The notes: a model not told the origin generated them from the sequence alone. Counted from the first letter of the stretch, positions 8,774-18,253 are shown. The stretch is 64,000 nt of DNA from Spirosoma aerolatum (GCF_002056795.1 NZ_CP020104.1:1747001-1811000), one strand, 5' to 3'. A program made the numbers and translations.

Positions 8774-11700
8774 GTGAGACAAATCTATACACTGATAGTC
8801 AGGTTAGTTTGCCCCGGGTTGATAGTTATTCTTTTGGTATTGTGCCGGGTGGATGCTGTCAACGGACAAGTGAAAGGGATCGTTTTTCGGGACTTTGATT
8901 CCAATGGAATTCGGTCGGATACCTTGCCAGTTGAGGTAGGAGTGGAAGGAATACGGGTATTGGCTTTTGTCGAGCAAAGTACCCTGCCTATCTCTACGAC
9001 CACCCTTGCCGACGGTACCTTTGCGTTTAACGAAGCCAGCATACCAGCCGGAAAACGAATTCGGCTTGAATTCACTAATTTCCTGCCCGGCGATTATAAT
9101 GGCCCCTATGGCGTTGCCAGTCGAACCAGTGTACAGTTTATTACAGCGCCCACCGATCAGGCTAATTTAGGTATAGACTATCCAGCCGATTATTGTCAGC
9201 GTACCGACCTTCAACTGGTTACACCCTGCTATGTCAATGGTAATGTGCAATCGACAACCGATAGCGATGGAAACCCAGTACCCGCCGATAAACAGGCGGC
9301 TCAATCACCTGCTCTGGTCAAGTTCCCTTATGAAGCAGCTGGCGTTGCCAGTGCAACAAATTTTCCACCTGCCGATTTGGCGCATGCGGGCGAAGTCGGT
9401 GCCATTTGGGCGTTGTCTTACCAGCGCCGTACAAAAAAGATTTTTAGTGCAGCCGTTGTAAAACGACATACGAGTTTTGGGCCTGCCGGACCCGGCGGTA
9501 TCTATATCACCGACATTGCTTCAGGCAAAACAACCCCGTTTATGTCTGTCAGTTCAATAGGCATCGATGTTGGTGATGACCCCCACACTGACCCCCTGGC
9601 CAATCTGTTTGGCGATATGACTCAGGCCAGCACCGACCCGGCTGCCATGACAGCGGTAGGACGTATGAGCTTCGGCGGTATGGATATATCGGAAGATGAT
9701 AAAACGCTCTATTTTATCAATTTGAAAGACCGAAAGTTGTATAGTTTAGGAATCGGCTCTCCGGCAGTTGCGCCCACGTCTCCTACTGCCTTACGCTCCT
9801 GGAATATCCCTAACCCCGGCTGTTCATTTGGTGATTTTCGGCCGTGGGCGCTTAAGATGTATCACGGCAAGCTGTATGTGGGTGTCGTTTGTTCGGCCGA
9901 AACATCGCAGGAGACGAAGGATCTAAAAGCCACGATTTATCAGATCGATCCGACCTCCGAAAATGCAGTGTTCACAGAAGTGCTAGCATTTCCGCTCGAT
10001 TTCCACCGGGGAGCGACCGATCTGACCGGCACCTGTATTCAGTATGATCACTGGTTACCCTGGAGCGATGCCTGGCCAACGCCCTGCGGTGTCGGGAATC
10101 AGCCTTATTTTGTTATGTATCCGCAGCCAATACTGACCGACCTGGAATTTGATGATGACGGCAGTATGCTGATTGGTTTTACAGATCGTTTTGGGCAATT
10201 ATCGGGCATGGCCAATCATGATCCGGCGGGTAACGGACAGTATAATGGATTTACAGGAGGTGATTTGTTGAGGGCCAGTAGTCATAACGGCCAGTTTGAA
10301 TTAGAGCAGAACGGTCGATCTGGCTCACTTACCGGAACAGGAGTTGGAAATCAGGAAGGGCCAGGTGGTGGTGAGTTTTTTGGCAAAGACGACTGGTTTT
10401 TTATTAACAACATTGCCCATTCAGAAGTGACCAACGGAGCCCTGTCGCTCGTTCCTGGCCGACGGGAAATCATTACATCCGCCTACGATCCCATAGCCAA
10501 TGTTTATTTGTCGGGCGGGTTGAAAGTGTTTAATACAAGAACAGGTGCTTCCAATCGGGATTATGTATTGTATACGCAGAGCCCTGGTTCATTTGGGAAA
10601 GCGTCGGGGCTGGGCGATAACAAAGTCCTTTGCGATCCTGCTCCCTTATCAATCGGGAATCGCTTCTGGTTCGATGATAACCGGAATGGCATTCAGGACC
10701 CCTATGAGCCCGGTATCGATGGTATTGTGCTAACGTTACATGATATGGAAAATGGTGGGGAACAGGTAGCTTCTCAAACCACGCATGATGCAGGGCAATT
10801 TTACTTTACCAATGAGACCGTTTCAGGGGGTGTTTTGTATAACCATTCTTACGAAATTCGAATGGATATGAACCAGCTATCATCCTGGGATATTTCGCTG
10901 GATGGGAGTCGACTAATACCATCGGCAGGTGGGCGAGTTGCTGCCCGGGGGGCTCGTCAGGCTACGAGCCGACTCCCGCGCCAGTATTTCCTTTCACCAA
11001 AGGACCAGTCCAACTATGCCAATTCGGATACTCGCGACTCGGATGCCATACTGAATGGAACCACGGCTACCATTGCGTTGACCACCCTCGACGCTGGCCA
11101 AAATGACTTCACTTATGATTTTTCGATTCACACCTGTCCTGAATTAGCCAACGAAAAAGATAGTATTGCTCTTTGTTCAGGGGTTGTTATTGATTCCATC
11201 ATGACCACTGGTTCGTATCTGAGTCAGGTTGATTCCGTACGATTTATTCTGTTTAGCAGCCCGCAGTCTGGCACGGCTATGTATGCCAATGCAGGAATCG
11301 ACCTGGGCACGATTAAACCTGAGCCATCGACTGGACGGGCCGTCGTTGTTAATCCGGGGATTCCTACCATCAACGCAACCTCGGATGTTTCACGACTCTA
11401 TGTATATGCCCTTGTTTACCCAATTCCGGCTAATCCTGCCTGCCGTCAATCCAGTGTAACCGTTATTTCAATAGCTCCGTCGATATCGGTTTCAGCTACG
11501 GCTGCCCAACTGACCTGTACCGAAAAGAGTGTACAATTAAAGGGGGAGGCATTCTACGGAGACGGTGTTTCGGCGCAACATGTTGGATTTAACTGGAGCG
11601 GTCCTAATGGATTTACCAGCATTGTTCAGAACCCTACGGTATCAGTTGCCGGGACATATACCCTGACGGGCAGTGATACGAAGTGTGCCCGTGACTACGT

Positions 11701-12013
11701 GACGGCAACTGTTACGGTCATGGCCGATACGATTCCGCCTTCATTAACAGCACTGGGGGCAATGCAATCCTGCGTGAACTGCCAGGGCAGGCTTTTAGCT
11801 GAAGTTGGAGAAGCTACCCTGCAATGGACTGGCCCTAATGGATTTACCAGTACAGAGGCCAATCCCATCGTTACAATCCCCGGCAGTTACATGGTTACTG
11901 CAACGGGGAAGAATGGGTGCCAACGTTCCCGGTCCGTCGAATTTGTAGCCCTGAACATGCAGCCTTGCCAGGAGGTGCGATGTTTGCCGATAAAATTTAA
12001 GAGGGTCAGATGA
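8774..12013 (+). CDS. Secreted SdrD/B-like multidomain surface protein
   Basis: I choose GTG 8774 as start because it gives a signal peptide of the form MRQIYTL...DAVNG. TTG at 8750 is the alternative, giving 1087 residues. An SdrD B-like domain follows the signal (GIVFRDFDSNGIRSD). The middle is a long region with kelch or propeller character and conserved Trp/Asp loops. A second SdrD-like domain starts at IGNRFWFDDNRNGIQDPYEPG. Two Ig-like domains with the motif WSGPNGFTS/WTGPNGFTS lie near the C-terminus. The protein ends in paired cysteines and a short basic tail (CQEVRCLPIKFKRVR) rather than a T9SS domain. Two other secreted proteins here share that kind of tail. It is probably a surface or matrix protein; function is unknown. 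Confidence 0.8.
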   Translation: MRQIYTLIVRLVCPGLIVILLVLCRVDAVNGQVKGIVFRDFDSNGIRSDTLPVEVGVEGIRVLAFVEQSTLPISTTTLADGTFAFNEASIPAGKRIRLEFTNFLPGDYNGPYGVASRTSVQFITAPTDQANLGIDYPADYCQRTDLQLVTPCYVNGNVQSTTDSDGNPVPADKQAAQSPALVKFPYEAAGVASATNFPPADLAHAGEVGAIWALSYQRRTKKIFSAAVVKRHTSFGPAGPGGIYITDIASGKTTPFMSVSSIGIDVGDDPHTDPLANLFGDMTQASTDPAAMTAVGRMSFGGMDISEDDKTLYFINLKDRKLYSLGIGSPAVAPTSPTALRSWNIPNPGCSFGDFRPWALKMYHGKLYVGVVCSAETSQETKDLKATIYQIDPTSENAVFTEVLAFPLDFHRGATDLTGTCIQYDHWLPWSDAWPTPCGVGNQPYFVMYPQPILTDLEFDDDGSMLIGFTDRFGQLSGMANHDPAGNGQYNGFTGGDLLRASSHNGQFELEQNGRSGSLTGTGVGNQEGPGGGEFFGKDDWFFINNIAHSEVTNGALSLVPGRREIITSAYDPIANVYLSGGLKVFNTRTGASNRDYVLYTQSPGSFGKASGLGDNKVLCDPAPLSIGNRFWFDDNRNGIQDPYEPGIDGIVLTLHDMENGGEQVASQTTHDAGQFYFTNETVSGGVLYNHSYEIRMDMNQLSSWDISLDGSRLIPSAGGRVAARGARQATSRLPRQYFLSPKDQSNYANSDTRDSDAILNGTTATIALTTLDAGQNDFTYDFSIHTCPELANEKDSIALCSGVVIDSIMTTGSYLSQVDSVRFILFSSPQSGTAMYANAGIDLGTIKPEPSTGRAVVVNPGIPTINATSDVSRLYVYALVYPIPANPACRQSSVTVISIAPSISVSATAAQLTCTEKSVQLKGEAFYGDGVSAQHVGFNWSGPNGFTSIVQNPTVSVAGTYTLTGSDTKCARDYVTATVTVMADTIPPSLTALGAMQSCVNCQGRLLAEVGEATLQWTGPNGFTSTEANPIVTIPGSYMVTATGKNGCQRSRSVEFVALNMQPCQEVRCLPIKFKRVR

Positions 12014-12376
12014 CGCCCGTACACATTCTCATTCGGAAGTAAATCGTTTACTGGTTAAATGATCTGGTTGTGCAATTAGGTAAAAGTAACTAGAAATAGT
12101 ACTTATATATCGTTAGATATAATGATGATAATATCAGTGCTGAATGTGTACTTAGTATGCAGTTCGTCACCTTTTAGTGTCGTGTTAACTAAGGAAGTCA
12201 GTTATTTGGCATACTATTTTTAGTAAGCTGCTTATCAACGATTATTTGCCGGTTCGAGTACGTTAATCATCGCTTGTTCTAATCAATTCCCATTGCCATA
12301 AACACGAATAAGGCTTATGTATTAACAGCACTATTCGTAATTAACCAAGCTTCTCATTCACAAAAATTTCCGTAAC
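12014..12376. other. Intergenic region before the second LytTR gene
   Basis: This 363-bp AT-rich stretch separates the SdrD-like gene from the next regulator and should contain the promoter of the latter. I see no gene, strong hairpin or repeat in it. Confidence 0.4.
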
Positions 12377-13102
12377 ATGAAAGCAAGAAAGTACATTATC
12401 ATTGATGTCGTAGAGACTGACATTGCTGACCTAAAAGACAAATTGCTAAAGTTCCCACTGCTGGAATGCGCGAAAGTCTGTTCCACACTTGAAGAGGCTG
12501 TTGATGTGTTAGCCAAGGAAAATATTGATCTGATATTTCTGGACACAGACCTGGGAAACGACAATGGACTAACACTCCTTAAATGTGGGATAAACTTGCC
12601 GTCGGTAATTGTGACCAGTAAGCGGCCTGAGGAAGCCTTAGAATGTTACAACATTGGAACCCCCGCCGATTTTCTGTTGAAGCCATTTAGCTTTGAACGG
12701 CTGTTAAGAGCAATGAGCCGGACTTTCAGGCAGCAATTCGCGTCGAATAGCTTTGCCAATTTAGACTCTATTTTCCTGAAAACGGGCCGTAAAATTCAGC
12801 GGTTTAATTACCAGGCGATTGATTACATCGAATCCTATGGAATTTATTCAAAAGTCCATATGTCCGATGGCTATCAAATTGTAAATGAGCGTGTGGCATC
12901 CTTGTCGAAATTACTGCCCGCCCATTTTTTTATGCGTGTACATAAGTCTTTTATCTTGAATATTAGCAAGATAACTAGTTTTGACCGCTCTGCGTTGTCC
13001 ATTGGTACAACGAAAATTCCTATTGGTGTCTCCTATCGGTCGAAGCTGGAAGGCTTATTAAACCTCCTGGAGGTTACCGATAGTAAATATGTAGATGAAT
13101 AA
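12377..13102 (+). CDS. LytTR-family response regulator with atypical receiver
   Basis: This 241-residue protein has an N-terminal receiver-like domain (about 1-120) and a C-terminal LytTR domain (about 135-232). The LytTR part contains IDYIESYGIYSKVHM, VNERVASLSKLLP and RVHKSFILNISKI. The receiver keeps Asp56 (LIFLDTDLG), Thr80 and Lys102 (LLKPF). The usual acidic pair after beta-strand 1 reads IIIDVVETD, so only Asp10 is present where canonical receivers carry two acids. Magnesium binding, and so phosphorylation, may be weakened. It is distinct from the regulator pair at 7283 and 46158. No kinase is adjacent. A perfect 13-bp hairpin follows the gene. It may regulate the neighbouring surface-protein genes, but that is inference. 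Confidence 0.87.
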   Translation: MKARKYIIIDVVETDIADLKDKLLKFPLLECAKVCSTLEEAVDVLAKENIDLIFLDTDLGNDNGLTLLKCGINLPSVIVTSKRPEEALECYNIGTPADFLLKPFSFERLLRAMSRTFRQQFASNSFANLDSIFLKTGRKIQRFNYQAIDYIESYGIYSKVHMSDGYQIVNERVASLSKLLPAHFFMRVHKSFILNISKITSFDRSALSIGTTKIPIGVSYRSKLEGLLNLLEVTDSKYVDE

Positions 13103-13137
13103 GCTACAGTAGCTACACATAATTCATTCTTCTTCAT

Positions 13138-13167
13138 GATTTTGCCTATACTGCTATAGGCAAAATC
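13138..13167 (+). terminator. Perfect 13-bp hairpin after the LytTR gene
   Basis: Arms GATTTTGCCTATA (13138-13150) and TATAGGCAAAATC (13155-13167) enclose a CTGC loop 36 bp after the stop. The T/A-rich outer stem suggests a terminator working in both orientations. Confidence 0.75.
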
Positions 13168-13339
13168 TGCTATTGCCCCATCCTGCTATGGAGGGACGGT
13201 CGTCTGTTGCCGTGGAATATACTAAACGCTGATGAAAAACGCCTATTGAATCCACAGTAATCGGGTGGGTTAATAGCGCCGTGCAGGAAAGTTTAGTAAA
13301 ACAGTGTAAATGCCTTGAAAGCCAAGAGAAGAGAGTATG

Positions 13340-13360
13340 TTTCCGCTCAATGAGCGGAAA
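13340..13360. promoter_or_regulatory. Short hairpin upstream of an unknown gene
   Basis: Arms TTTCCGCTCA and TGAGCGGAAA around one base lie 30 bp before ATG 13390. The hairpin could affect transcription or translation of that gene, or be an operator. There is no further support. Confidence 0.35.
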
Positions 13361-13389
13361 TAATCCGGGCTATTTTTTATCCGAAAAAA

Positions 13390-14220
13390 ATGACAAATCT
13401 AGTAAGCATATCCTCCCGGATGAATCGGGGAGACGCTATGTACATGTCCTTACGGAGCATGATTATTCGTACAACCGGACTCAATCCCAAAGAGACCGAT
13501 CATATGCGCGTGTTTTTTCGGCAGAATCTCTCGGGGATGAACTACAAAGAAATTTACGACGAATTGTGCACATTCGGGAATGACCGGGATAGTATGATGG
13601 AGCACTTCGATATACTGGTTTCGCCAACGCTTGGCATCAAAGAAACCCAGTGGTATTCCATTATTCGATACTGCTTGTTTTGCTGGAAGGAGACGGCTAT
13701 AGCGAGTGTGGTTTTTGCTCCCCCTACATCCTCTGGCATGAATGTACATATATTGCACGATGTGCCATTTTTGCTCAAACGATTTGATAATGAAATGAAA
13801 TGGGGAATCAACCAGATGATGGCGCTCAGAATTGCGATTTGGTTAACGAAACCTCCCTACCTTACACGACAGACAGACGATCAACCCTTAGAGACATTTA
13901 CGCATTATTTGAATTTTGCCCGAAGGGCCCTGTTCGACGCATTGGATGTTCACCTGGCCAGCTCTGAAAACCATCTGAAAGAGATTCTTTACGGACAGTA
14001 TAAGCTGGAATTACAGATTACAAAAGGCCGAAGCAGGAAAATACTCCTTCGCCTTGAAAATAACCTGTTTACGTGGACAGACATAAGCGATCCAGTTCTA
14101 AATCAGGCTACTATAGCTATGTGGTTGAAATTCAATTTGATACTTAAAAAAGATCCTATTGTTGACCGTATTCGACGGGGTGTTGTCAGCAATGCAATCA
14201 GTACGGTTTCAATTCAATAG
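13390..14220 (+). CDS. Protein of unknown function
   Basis: A 276-residue protein I do not recognise. It has no signal peptide or membrane helix, so it is probably cytoplasmic. It is rich in aromatic and charged residues with a helical look. Notable patches are SIIRYCLFCWKE (about residues 89-100), VHILHDVPFLLKRFDNEMKWG and a C-terminal LRLENNLFTWTDISDP. The start at ATG 13390 follows an A-rich stretch. Internal Met at codons 11, 17 and 19 are possible alternatives. An overlapping frame (13281-13583) is weaker and ends inside it. It stands alone between the atypical LytTR regulator and a gene-poor stretch, so context gives no clue. Confidence 0.6.
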   Translation: MTNLVSISSRMNRGDAMYMSLRSMIIRTTGLNPKETDHMRVFFRQNLSGMNYKEIYDELCTFGNDRDSMMEHFDILVSPTLGIKETQWYSIIRYCLFCWKETAIASVVFAPPTSSGMNVHILHDVPFLLKRFDNEMKWGINQMMALRIAIWLTKPPYLTRQTDDQPLETFTHYLNFARRALFDALDVHLASSENHLKEILYGQYKLELQITKGRSRKILLRLENNLFTWTDISDPVLNQATIAMWLKFNLILKKDPIVDRIRRGVVSNAISTVSIQ

Positions 14221-15139
14221 AACGGGCCTATGGTCGCTTAACGCGTGCTAAAAAATGAGATTAGTCTCAGGTAGAGATGGGTAAACAGTGAGCAAAATGT
14301 TTGCCAACGAGCAGTTTTTATCCCACGGCTTTTGTGAGCTAAACAGGGTGGAAATTACAATTAATAGGGTCTCAATAGCTAGTTAATAGTACTAAATTGG
14401 CTTTAATGTGTAATCTGCCCTGATACTTGCCCGAATAAAAAATGGAGTGAATTTCTGCCTATGCTTATTAACGCTTAGTTGGCAGTTAACCCTAGTTCAA
14501 TCATCAGTAACCAGCATGAAACTGGCAATAACCAGCAAGGGGCCAGATTGAACTGAGCGAATAGCCTAATATGCCTCAGTTTTTGCTATTCAGAGTATAT
14601 GATCAGTCTATTGGCTGCAATGGTCTGAATGAATTAGCAAAACATCCTTGTTAACTATGTCAAAAGAACTCTACTTACTACTGATTCAAGGATTGCCTGG
14701 GTTATTGATAACGAGTAAGTATGCATTATCAAAAGTGCCTGCTACTCGATTTTATTCCATTTCCCAGGCTGGGTGGACAATAACGTTTAGTAAAGAAAGG
14801 CTGACATCTTCCAGACAAATGGCCAACAACGTGAATCTGGACCCTGTAGCGAAAGGCTCCGTTTCCTACACCCAACAACTGGCAAAAGCCAGGCCAGGAT
14901 GTTCGCCCGGCTATATGTATCTGTCGGCAACAGCTAAACCGGTAATTGCGTTCTACCCGTTTTCGACTATTTCGTTTAACGAGCTAGTTCAAACGTGACG
15001 TATATGGTGCTCCGTTAGAGCTTTTGCGCTTTATCCAACTTTACTTTAACATCAATAAACCTCTGCTGATTAGCTCTCTTCAGTGTAGAGGGAAGAAAGG
15101 GTTTGTGAAACAAATTCAATAAGCCTATAAACAGTTGTT
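14221..15139. other. Gene-poor stretch before the FG-GAP protein gene
   Basis: Apart from a doubtful ORF at 14657-14998 I see no gene here. A long-loop inverted repeat, AGTTCAATC/GATTGAACT (14494-14502 and 14546-14554), encloses a partly repeated CAGTAACCAGC/AATAACCAGC motif. It could be a structured transcript end or a degraded repeat. Confidence 0.35.
14657..14998 (+). CDS. Doubtful small ORF
   Basis: An open frame of 113 codons from ATG 14657. The product starts MSKELYLLLIQGLPGLLI, mildly hydrophobic, and contains SISQAGWTITFSKERL. No family was recognised and codon use is not clearly coding. It may be a real hypothetical protein or chance. Confidence 0.2.
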   Translation: MSKELYLLLIQGLPGLLITSKYALSKVPATRFYSISQAGWTITFSKERLTSSRQMANNVNLDPVAKGSVSYTQQLAKARPGCSPGYMYLSATAKPVIAFYPFSTISFNELVQT

Positions 15140-16693
15140 ATGAGAATTCCTCTTTCTACATGGCTGCTCACGATGATGATCGCTACGTCTGCTCAAAGCA
15201 TAGTCTATGGGCAAATTAGTTTCATCAATGCCACCGATAAGCTACCCGATCGTCCCTTCGTCGGGTTTTTATCGAAGGCGGTGGTTGATGTGGATGGCGA
15301 TGGATTCGATGATATTGTTCGCACCCATTCCCGTACAAAGCAACTGTCAGTACTTACCCAGTCATCGGCTCATGCCTTCAGTAGCACGTTGTTGAGTACA
15401 CTAGGCAAAGAACCCATTGCCACCCTGGTTGGGGATGTGGATAAGGATCATCACAACGACCTGATTACGGCTGGCTTCTACGATGGCGTAACGGTGCGCC
15501 GTAACCAAAGCAGTGGCTGGCTGGCCGATACGATCAATAGCCCTAAAATCTGGATGCAGGGGGCTAACCTGGTCGATATCGACAACGATGGCTGGCTGGA
15601 TCTCTTTGGCTGCAACGATGCAGGGCTTAATCAAATATGGAAGAATAACGGACAGGGTGCCTTTGCACCTGTTACCAACTGGATCGATATGCGTACCGTA
15701 CCAACCTCCGACAACTCGGGCAACTATGGCTCGGTCTGGTCCGATATCGATAACGATGGTGATCTGGACCTCTACCTGGCCAAGTGCTCGAAATATGCCG
15801 TAGGGCCCCAAAATGCTAGTGATCCCCGGCGCATCAACCAGTTGTTTATCAACCATACCTACGACCGTATCAATGGGCAGTTGGTGAAGAACACAACCAA
15901 TTTTTCGGCTGATCCAACCAACTGGTTCAGTGAAGCGGCCGCCGGAACGAATGCGAAAATCAGTGGTCAGTCGTGGACGGCCGACTTTGCCGACATCGAC
16001 AACGATGGTGATCAGGACTTGCTGGTAACCAACCACGAAAGCCCAACCATGCTACTGGAGAATGATGGAAAGGGCCATTTCACCGACATCACCACCCAGA
16101 GCGGCCTTGCGAATGTGCTGGAGCCACTACAGGGGCTGATGCGGGATTTTGACAACGATGGTTATGTGGATGTATTGATCACAGGCGATATGGCTGCTCA
16201 GTTATGGCGCAACAATGGCAACAAGACCTTTACACTCCAGACCGGTGCCCTGGGAACCATCAAGACGACCTCCTTTGCCTTGGGTGACCTGAACCACGAT
16301 GGCTTTCTGGATGTGTATACGAGTCATTACCCAAGAGCCGATGCTGAGGATGAGCTTTGGCTGGGGACTCCGAATGGGAACCATTTTCTGGGCGTGACCT
16401 TGCAGGGTATGCAATCGAACAGCAATGGGGTAGGGGCAAAGCTTATCGTCTATCGGTCAGATGGCGTTCAACTGCTGCGTGAAGTGCGTAGTGGCGAGAG
16501 TTATGGCATCACCAACAGCTATACCCAGTTGATCGGTTTAGGCCCTACGGCCAGTATCAGTCGGATCGAGGTTCAATGGCCATCAGGGCAGCGGAGCCGA
16601 ATCGATACCCCTGCTTCAGATCAATTTCTGATGATTACCGAGCCGATCTGTACGAATCGCTGTGTATCGTTACAGGTATCAACCCTACGATGA
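15140..16693 (+). CDS. Secreted FG-GAP/VCBS repeat protein with ASPIC/UnbV domain (CRTAC1-like)
   Basis: The 517-residue protein starts with a signal peptide (residues 1-25, cleavage near SIVYG). At least seven calcium-binding FG-GAP loops of the DxDxDGxxD type follow, for example DVDGDGFDDI, DIDNDGWLDL, DFDNDGYVDV and DLNHDGFLDV, which should fold as a beta-propeller. An ASPIC/UnbV domain fills about residues 415-500 (GVGAKLIVYRSDGVQLLREV, RIEVQWPSGQRSRI). Such proteins are secreted or surface exposed in Bacteroidota; enzymatic activity is not known. The C-terminus ICTNRCVSLQVSTLR has paired cysteines and a basic last residue. It resembles the ends of the SdrD-like protein at 8774 and the cassette protein at 27477. 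It opens the surface-protein locus and is followed by dispersed repeats. Confidence 0.88.
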   Translation: MRIPLSTWLLTMMIATSAQSIVYGQISFINATDKLPDRPFVGFLSKAVVDVDGDGFDDIVRTHSRTKQLSVLTQSSAHAFSSTLLSTLGKEPIATLVGDVDKDHHNDLITAGFYDGVTVRRNQSSGWLADTINSPKIWMQGANLVDIDNDGWLDLFGCNDAGLNQIWKNNGQGAFAPVTNWIDMRTVPTSDNSGNYGSVWSDIDNDGDLDLYLAKCSKYAVGPQNASDPRRINQLFINHTYDRINGQLVKNTTNFSADPTNWFSEAAAGTNAKISGQSWTADFADIDNDGDQDLLVTNHESPTMLLENDGKGHFTDITTQSGLANVLEPLQGLMRDFDNDGYVDVLITGDMAAQLWRNNGNKTFTLQTGALGTIKTTSFALGDLNHDGFLDVYTSHYPRADAEDELWLGTPNGNHFLGVTLQGMQSNSNGVGAKLIVYRSDGVQLLREVRSGESYGITNSYTQLIGLGPTASISRIEVQWPSGQRSRIDTPASDQFLMITEPICTNRCVSLQVSTLR

Positions 16694-16755
16694 GGATTCT
16701 ATATAACAATAGCTTGGTCTTAGGGATTGCCCCCATGTTGGTCTGTTACTGGTGC

Positions 16756-16845
16756 TTTTGTCCTGCTGACGAAGGAAATATCTGATGGACAGCCTGTTCG
16801 AGGGGCACCCTGAGATCCTTCGTTCGTCAGGATGACAAAAGAGGA
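16756..16845. repeat. Dispersed intergenic repeat, copy 1
   Basis: Starts TTTTGTCCTGCTGACGAAGG and ends TCGTCAGGATGACAAAAGAGG, so the ends form an imperfect inverted repeat. It is the first of three related copies flanking the small gene at 17067. Similar REP-like sequences with CAGGATGACA ends are common between genes in Bacteroidota. Confidence 0.7.
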
Positions 16846-16897
16846 GGGTGATGCCAAAAGAGGAAGGGTGACAGACGAGCGACGGGATCGCCCTGCC

Positions 16898-17016
16898 TTT
16901 GTCATGCTGTGGAACGAATCGGACCGCTCGGGCGCCCCCGCGCCGAAGCGGCATCTGAGAGTCAGTCTGTTTGAGGGGATCCAGAAGATCCTTCCTTCCT
17001 CAGGATGACAAGAGGA
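16898..17016. repeat. Dispersed intergenic repeat, copy 2, with GC-rich insertion
   Basis: Same family as copies 1 and 3 (TTTGTCATGCTGTGGAACGAA ... TCAGGATGACAAGAGG). It is longer because a GC-rich block at 16919-16950 interrupts the GGAACGAA|GCATCTGA junction that is continuous in copy 3. Confidence 0.7.
16919..16950. other. GC-rich micro-insertion inside a dispersed repeat
   Basis: About 32 bp absent from the other two repeat copies. It folds as CGCTCGGGCG-CCCCCG-CGCCGAAGCG with 8 of 10 pairs. Its core CGCTCGGGCGCCCCCG (16925-16940) differs at one base from the 16-bp insertion at 57797-57812 in the IS3 transposase gene. Confidence 0.55.
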
Positions 17017-17066
17017 TAATAAAAAGAGAGAATGGTAAAGGAGAATAAGTTTTCAATGAATAAACG

Positions 17067-17567
17067 ATGAAACAAACCATTAGTATACCCGTTGATCGCC
17101 AGCGAAGCTGGGCCTGTTTACTGACGGGCCTGTTACTTTGTCTGTATTCAGTTAGTGGCTGTTTACAGTCACCTCAGTTGGCTTGTGCCCGGCCTGACTT
17201 GACTGGCACTGAAAACCAGGTGAGTCCTGCTCTGGCGCAGGTGGTTTCAGCCGAAAACAAGCTTCTGTTTACTTGGGCTCGTGACCGTTATCGTCGCACT
17301 ACCAACTGGCACCAACCCGATACTGACCGGGCGCTGGCTAGCTATACAGGTTGGGGTAACACCGCTCTAGGGTATCGCCACATTTGCGAATCACATTGTA
17401 ATCAGCGTCTTACAGCCGAAGTCGACCTGATCGCCATGTCGATTGGCGCGACACATCCTGACCAACTAATGACCTGCCAGCCCTTACTGGCAGGTAGTCG
17501 AGTTTGGGCGTATGGGTTTTTGGGTATACACCAGCTTTTGGGTCGTCATCCTGCTTTTTTATCATGA
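17067..17567 (+). CDS. Small lipoprotein-like hypothetical protein
   Basis: A 166-residue product with a positively charged start, a hydrophobic stretch (about 17-30) and a possible lipobox SVSGC with Cys32, suggesting export and lipidation. The body contains TWARDRYRRTTNWHQPDTDRALASYTGWGNTALGYRHICESHCNQ-like sequence. It has paired cysteines and no family I recognise. The last dozen codons (HQLLGRHPAFLS) are written in DNA related to the dispersed repeats around it (GTCGTCATCCTGC). The original C-terminus may therefore have been replaced or truncated. It lies between the FG-GAP protein and the 3040-residue protein and reads in the same direction. Confidence 0.5.
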   Translation: MKQTISIPVDRQRSWACLLTGLLLCLYSVSGCLQSPQLACARPDLTGTENQVSPALAQVVSAENKLLFTWARDRYRRTTNWHQPDTDRALASYTGWGNTALGYRHICESHCNQRLTAEVDLIAMSIGATHPDQLMTCQPLLAGSRVWAYGFLGIHQLLGRHPAFLS

Positions 17568-18253
17568 CGCTTCCTTCTCCCTTTGCTGCCGCTTTTACCT
17601 ACCCCGCCTTTGTCATGATAACACTTTTGTCCTGCTGACGCAGGAAGCATCTGAAAGCCAGCCTATTCTACAGGCACCCTCCTTCCTGCGTCAGGATGAC
17701 AAAAGAAGAGAAGGATGATAAAACGAGTGACAATGATACCAACACGAAGCAACAACGAACAACCCCATTTTAACGACCAATAACCGATGCCTTTTTTACT
17801 AAACCACCCAATGGGCTGGGCCTTTGCCCTTCTTGAGCTGCTGCTCCGGCTTACCCTGGGCGACAGCCGCTACCCCCAACACCCCGGCCGACAACAACGC
17901 CCCGACGGCATTGGCCAGGATAGCCGAGGCTGGGAGTGTATTATCCGATTGTATGAAGACCTCCATGGTTGCGTGCGCATACGAGGGCATGATGGATAGG
18001 TGATGTAAGCGCGTTCTCCTGTTTTTTTTCTGACAAATGAGTTCGTTTTCCCCCGCCACCGGATGGGGTAAGGGGGCGTTTTATCCCTAATTCATTATGA
18101 ACAAGACAAGTACACACATATCCGTGCGGACGCATAGGCCGCACACTGGCCCCCCTACGGCCCGAACGGGCAGGGTGGGCTGCTTCCCAAACCGGTTGCG
18201 CCTGAGCAACCCAATACCTGTTTGTACCCATCACTCTAGCCACCGATAACGCT
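17568..18253. other. Intergenic region upstream of the 3040-aa gene
   Basis: Besides the repeat at 17625-17710, this 686-bp stretch has overlapping small frames on both strands (17787-17999 plus, 17799-18059 minus) without family features. It also has a GC-rich segment at 18120-18220 with small inverted repeats such as GCCCGAACGGGC. It probably carries the promoter and leader of the large gene. No firm gene call is possible. Confidence 0.4.
17625..17710. repeat. Dispersed intergenic repeat, copy 3
   Basis: Reads TTTTGTCCTGCTGACGCAGG...AAGCATCTGA...CCTGCGTCAGGATGACAAAAGA. It has uninterrupted GGAAGCATCTG and inverted ends, and serves as reference for the insertion in copy 2. Confidence 0.7.

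Noticed and set aside
13281..13583. A 100-codon frame overlapping the start of the unknown gene at 13390
   Set aside because: It overlaps the longer, more protein-like frame and has low-complexity Arg/Ser content.
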